From NCBI GenBank assembly GCA_031396505.1, contig JANNKX010000405.1, forward strand, positions 1 to 12,686: a stretch of DNA of 12,686 nucleotides, given 5' to 3'. The translations under genes were made by a program, and so were the position numbers. The stretch comes from JAAFHS01 sp031396505. Lineage in GTDB: Bacteria > Pseudomonadota > Alphaproteobacteria > Rhodobacterales > Rhodobacteraceae. Below, piece by piece: positions 12,490 to 12,686 of this stretch. The notes below the pieces were generated by a model that was given only the letters and a program-made list of their open reading frames with translations, did no database searches and was not told where the DNA came from. Positions within the stretch are counted from its first letter, which is position 1. Each line of letters begins with the position of its first letter.

Positions 12490-12686
12490 TCAGGCGGCCA
12501 AAATCTCCGCAATGGTTCCTAGCCGCCCAGCCTTACCCCGACCATCCAGCCGGTTGAAGCCTGACAAACGCGGCAGCGTGACTGGTCCATCCGGCCCGAC
12601 AAATTTCAGATCGCGCCCGACGCTCAGCGCCTGGCGCACGCCGGGCTTCGGGTTCAGAACCGGCTGCACCGGACCAAGCCCGTATT
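12490..12686 (-). CDS. Unrecognised protein, C-terminal fragment
   Basis: An open frame enters from the right edge and ends at TGA 12490-12492, giving 64 visible C-terminal residues. These include GPVQPVLNPKPGVRQ, LKFVGPDGPVTLPRLSGFN and GRLGTIAEILAA. Third codon positions are G/C-rich and the composition looks like a real protein: Gly, Pro and Val-rich in the first part with a helical, Ala-rich end. I do not recognise the family and propose no function. There is no membrane segment or Cys in the visible part. The opposite strand is also open across this stretch but looks less protein-like. No intrinsic terminator follows the stop. Confidence 0.55.
   Translation of the reverse strand, partial: YGLGPVQPVLNPKPGVRQALSVGRDLKFVGPDGPVTLPRLSGFNRLDGRGKAGRLGTIAEILAA

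Noticed and set aside
12351..12686. A plus-strand frame from GTG 12351 open to the window end.
   Set aside because: No ribosome-binding site, composition rich in Arg, Pro and Ser, and the overlapping minus-strand frame looks more protein-like.
1..12686. CRISPR arrays, tRNA genes, insertion sequences or toxin-antitoxin pairs.
   Set aside because: No regularly spaced direct repeats, cloverleaf-like sequences, transposase motifs or paired small toxin/antitoxin genes were seen on either strand.

Overview
The window reads as a chromosomal segment of an alphaproteobacterium, most likely a marine member of the Rhodobacteraceae (Roseobacter group). Reasons: high GC with a strong G/C third-position bias, densely packed genes with ATGA/GTGA start-stop overlaps, the hisC-tyrC gene pair, a stand-alone Hint-domain protein of a type common in that family, and a consensus CtrA box. 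Genus is not determinable from the sequence alone. I see no tRNA, rRNA, CRISPR array, intact insertion sequence or prophage gene.

Region 1 (1-2010): an aromatic-ring-cleavage locus. An intradiol dioxygenase (catechol/hydroxyquinol 1,2-dioxygenase family) is followed closely by the 5' end of a glyoxalase-fold (VOC) dioxygenase-like gene. A LysR regulator is transcribed divergently from a 91-base intergenic region and probably controls both.

Region 2 (2094-6568, minus strand): a tightly packed six-gene run, in transcription order hisC, prephenate/arogenate dehydrogenase (tyrC type), a secreted extensin-like cell-wall peptidase, rnhA, a TRIC/UPF0126 cation-channel homologue and a short TetR-like regulator. 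Junctions are 4-bp overlap, 4-bp gap, 1-bp overlap, 4-bp overlap and 31-bp gap. HisC and TyrC fit together in tyrosine synthesis, since HisC-type aminotransferases can also transaminate aromatic 2-oxo acids; the other genes have no obvious common pathway.

Region 3 (6747-8458, plus strand): a three-gene cassette of a class I SAM methyltransferase, a small ABM-fold (quinol-monooxygenase-like) protein and an AraC regulator. It meets a UPF0114 (YqhA) membrane protein tail to tail.

Region 4 (9072-12686, minus strand): rpsD with a clear terminator and a structured leader, a Hint-domain protein, a LpxR-family outer-membrane lipid A deacylase, and the 3' end of an unrecognised gene. The intergenic spaces here hold the most unusual material. 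The rpsD leader can form a stem whose bulge is complementary to the Shine-Dalgarno, a pseudoknot-like arrangement. A near-consensus promoter lies upstream of a strong terminator hairpin in front of rpsD. Two long hairpins sit behind lpxR, each fully paired only in minus-strand RNA. A palindromic full-consensus CtrA box lies upstream of the Hint gene.
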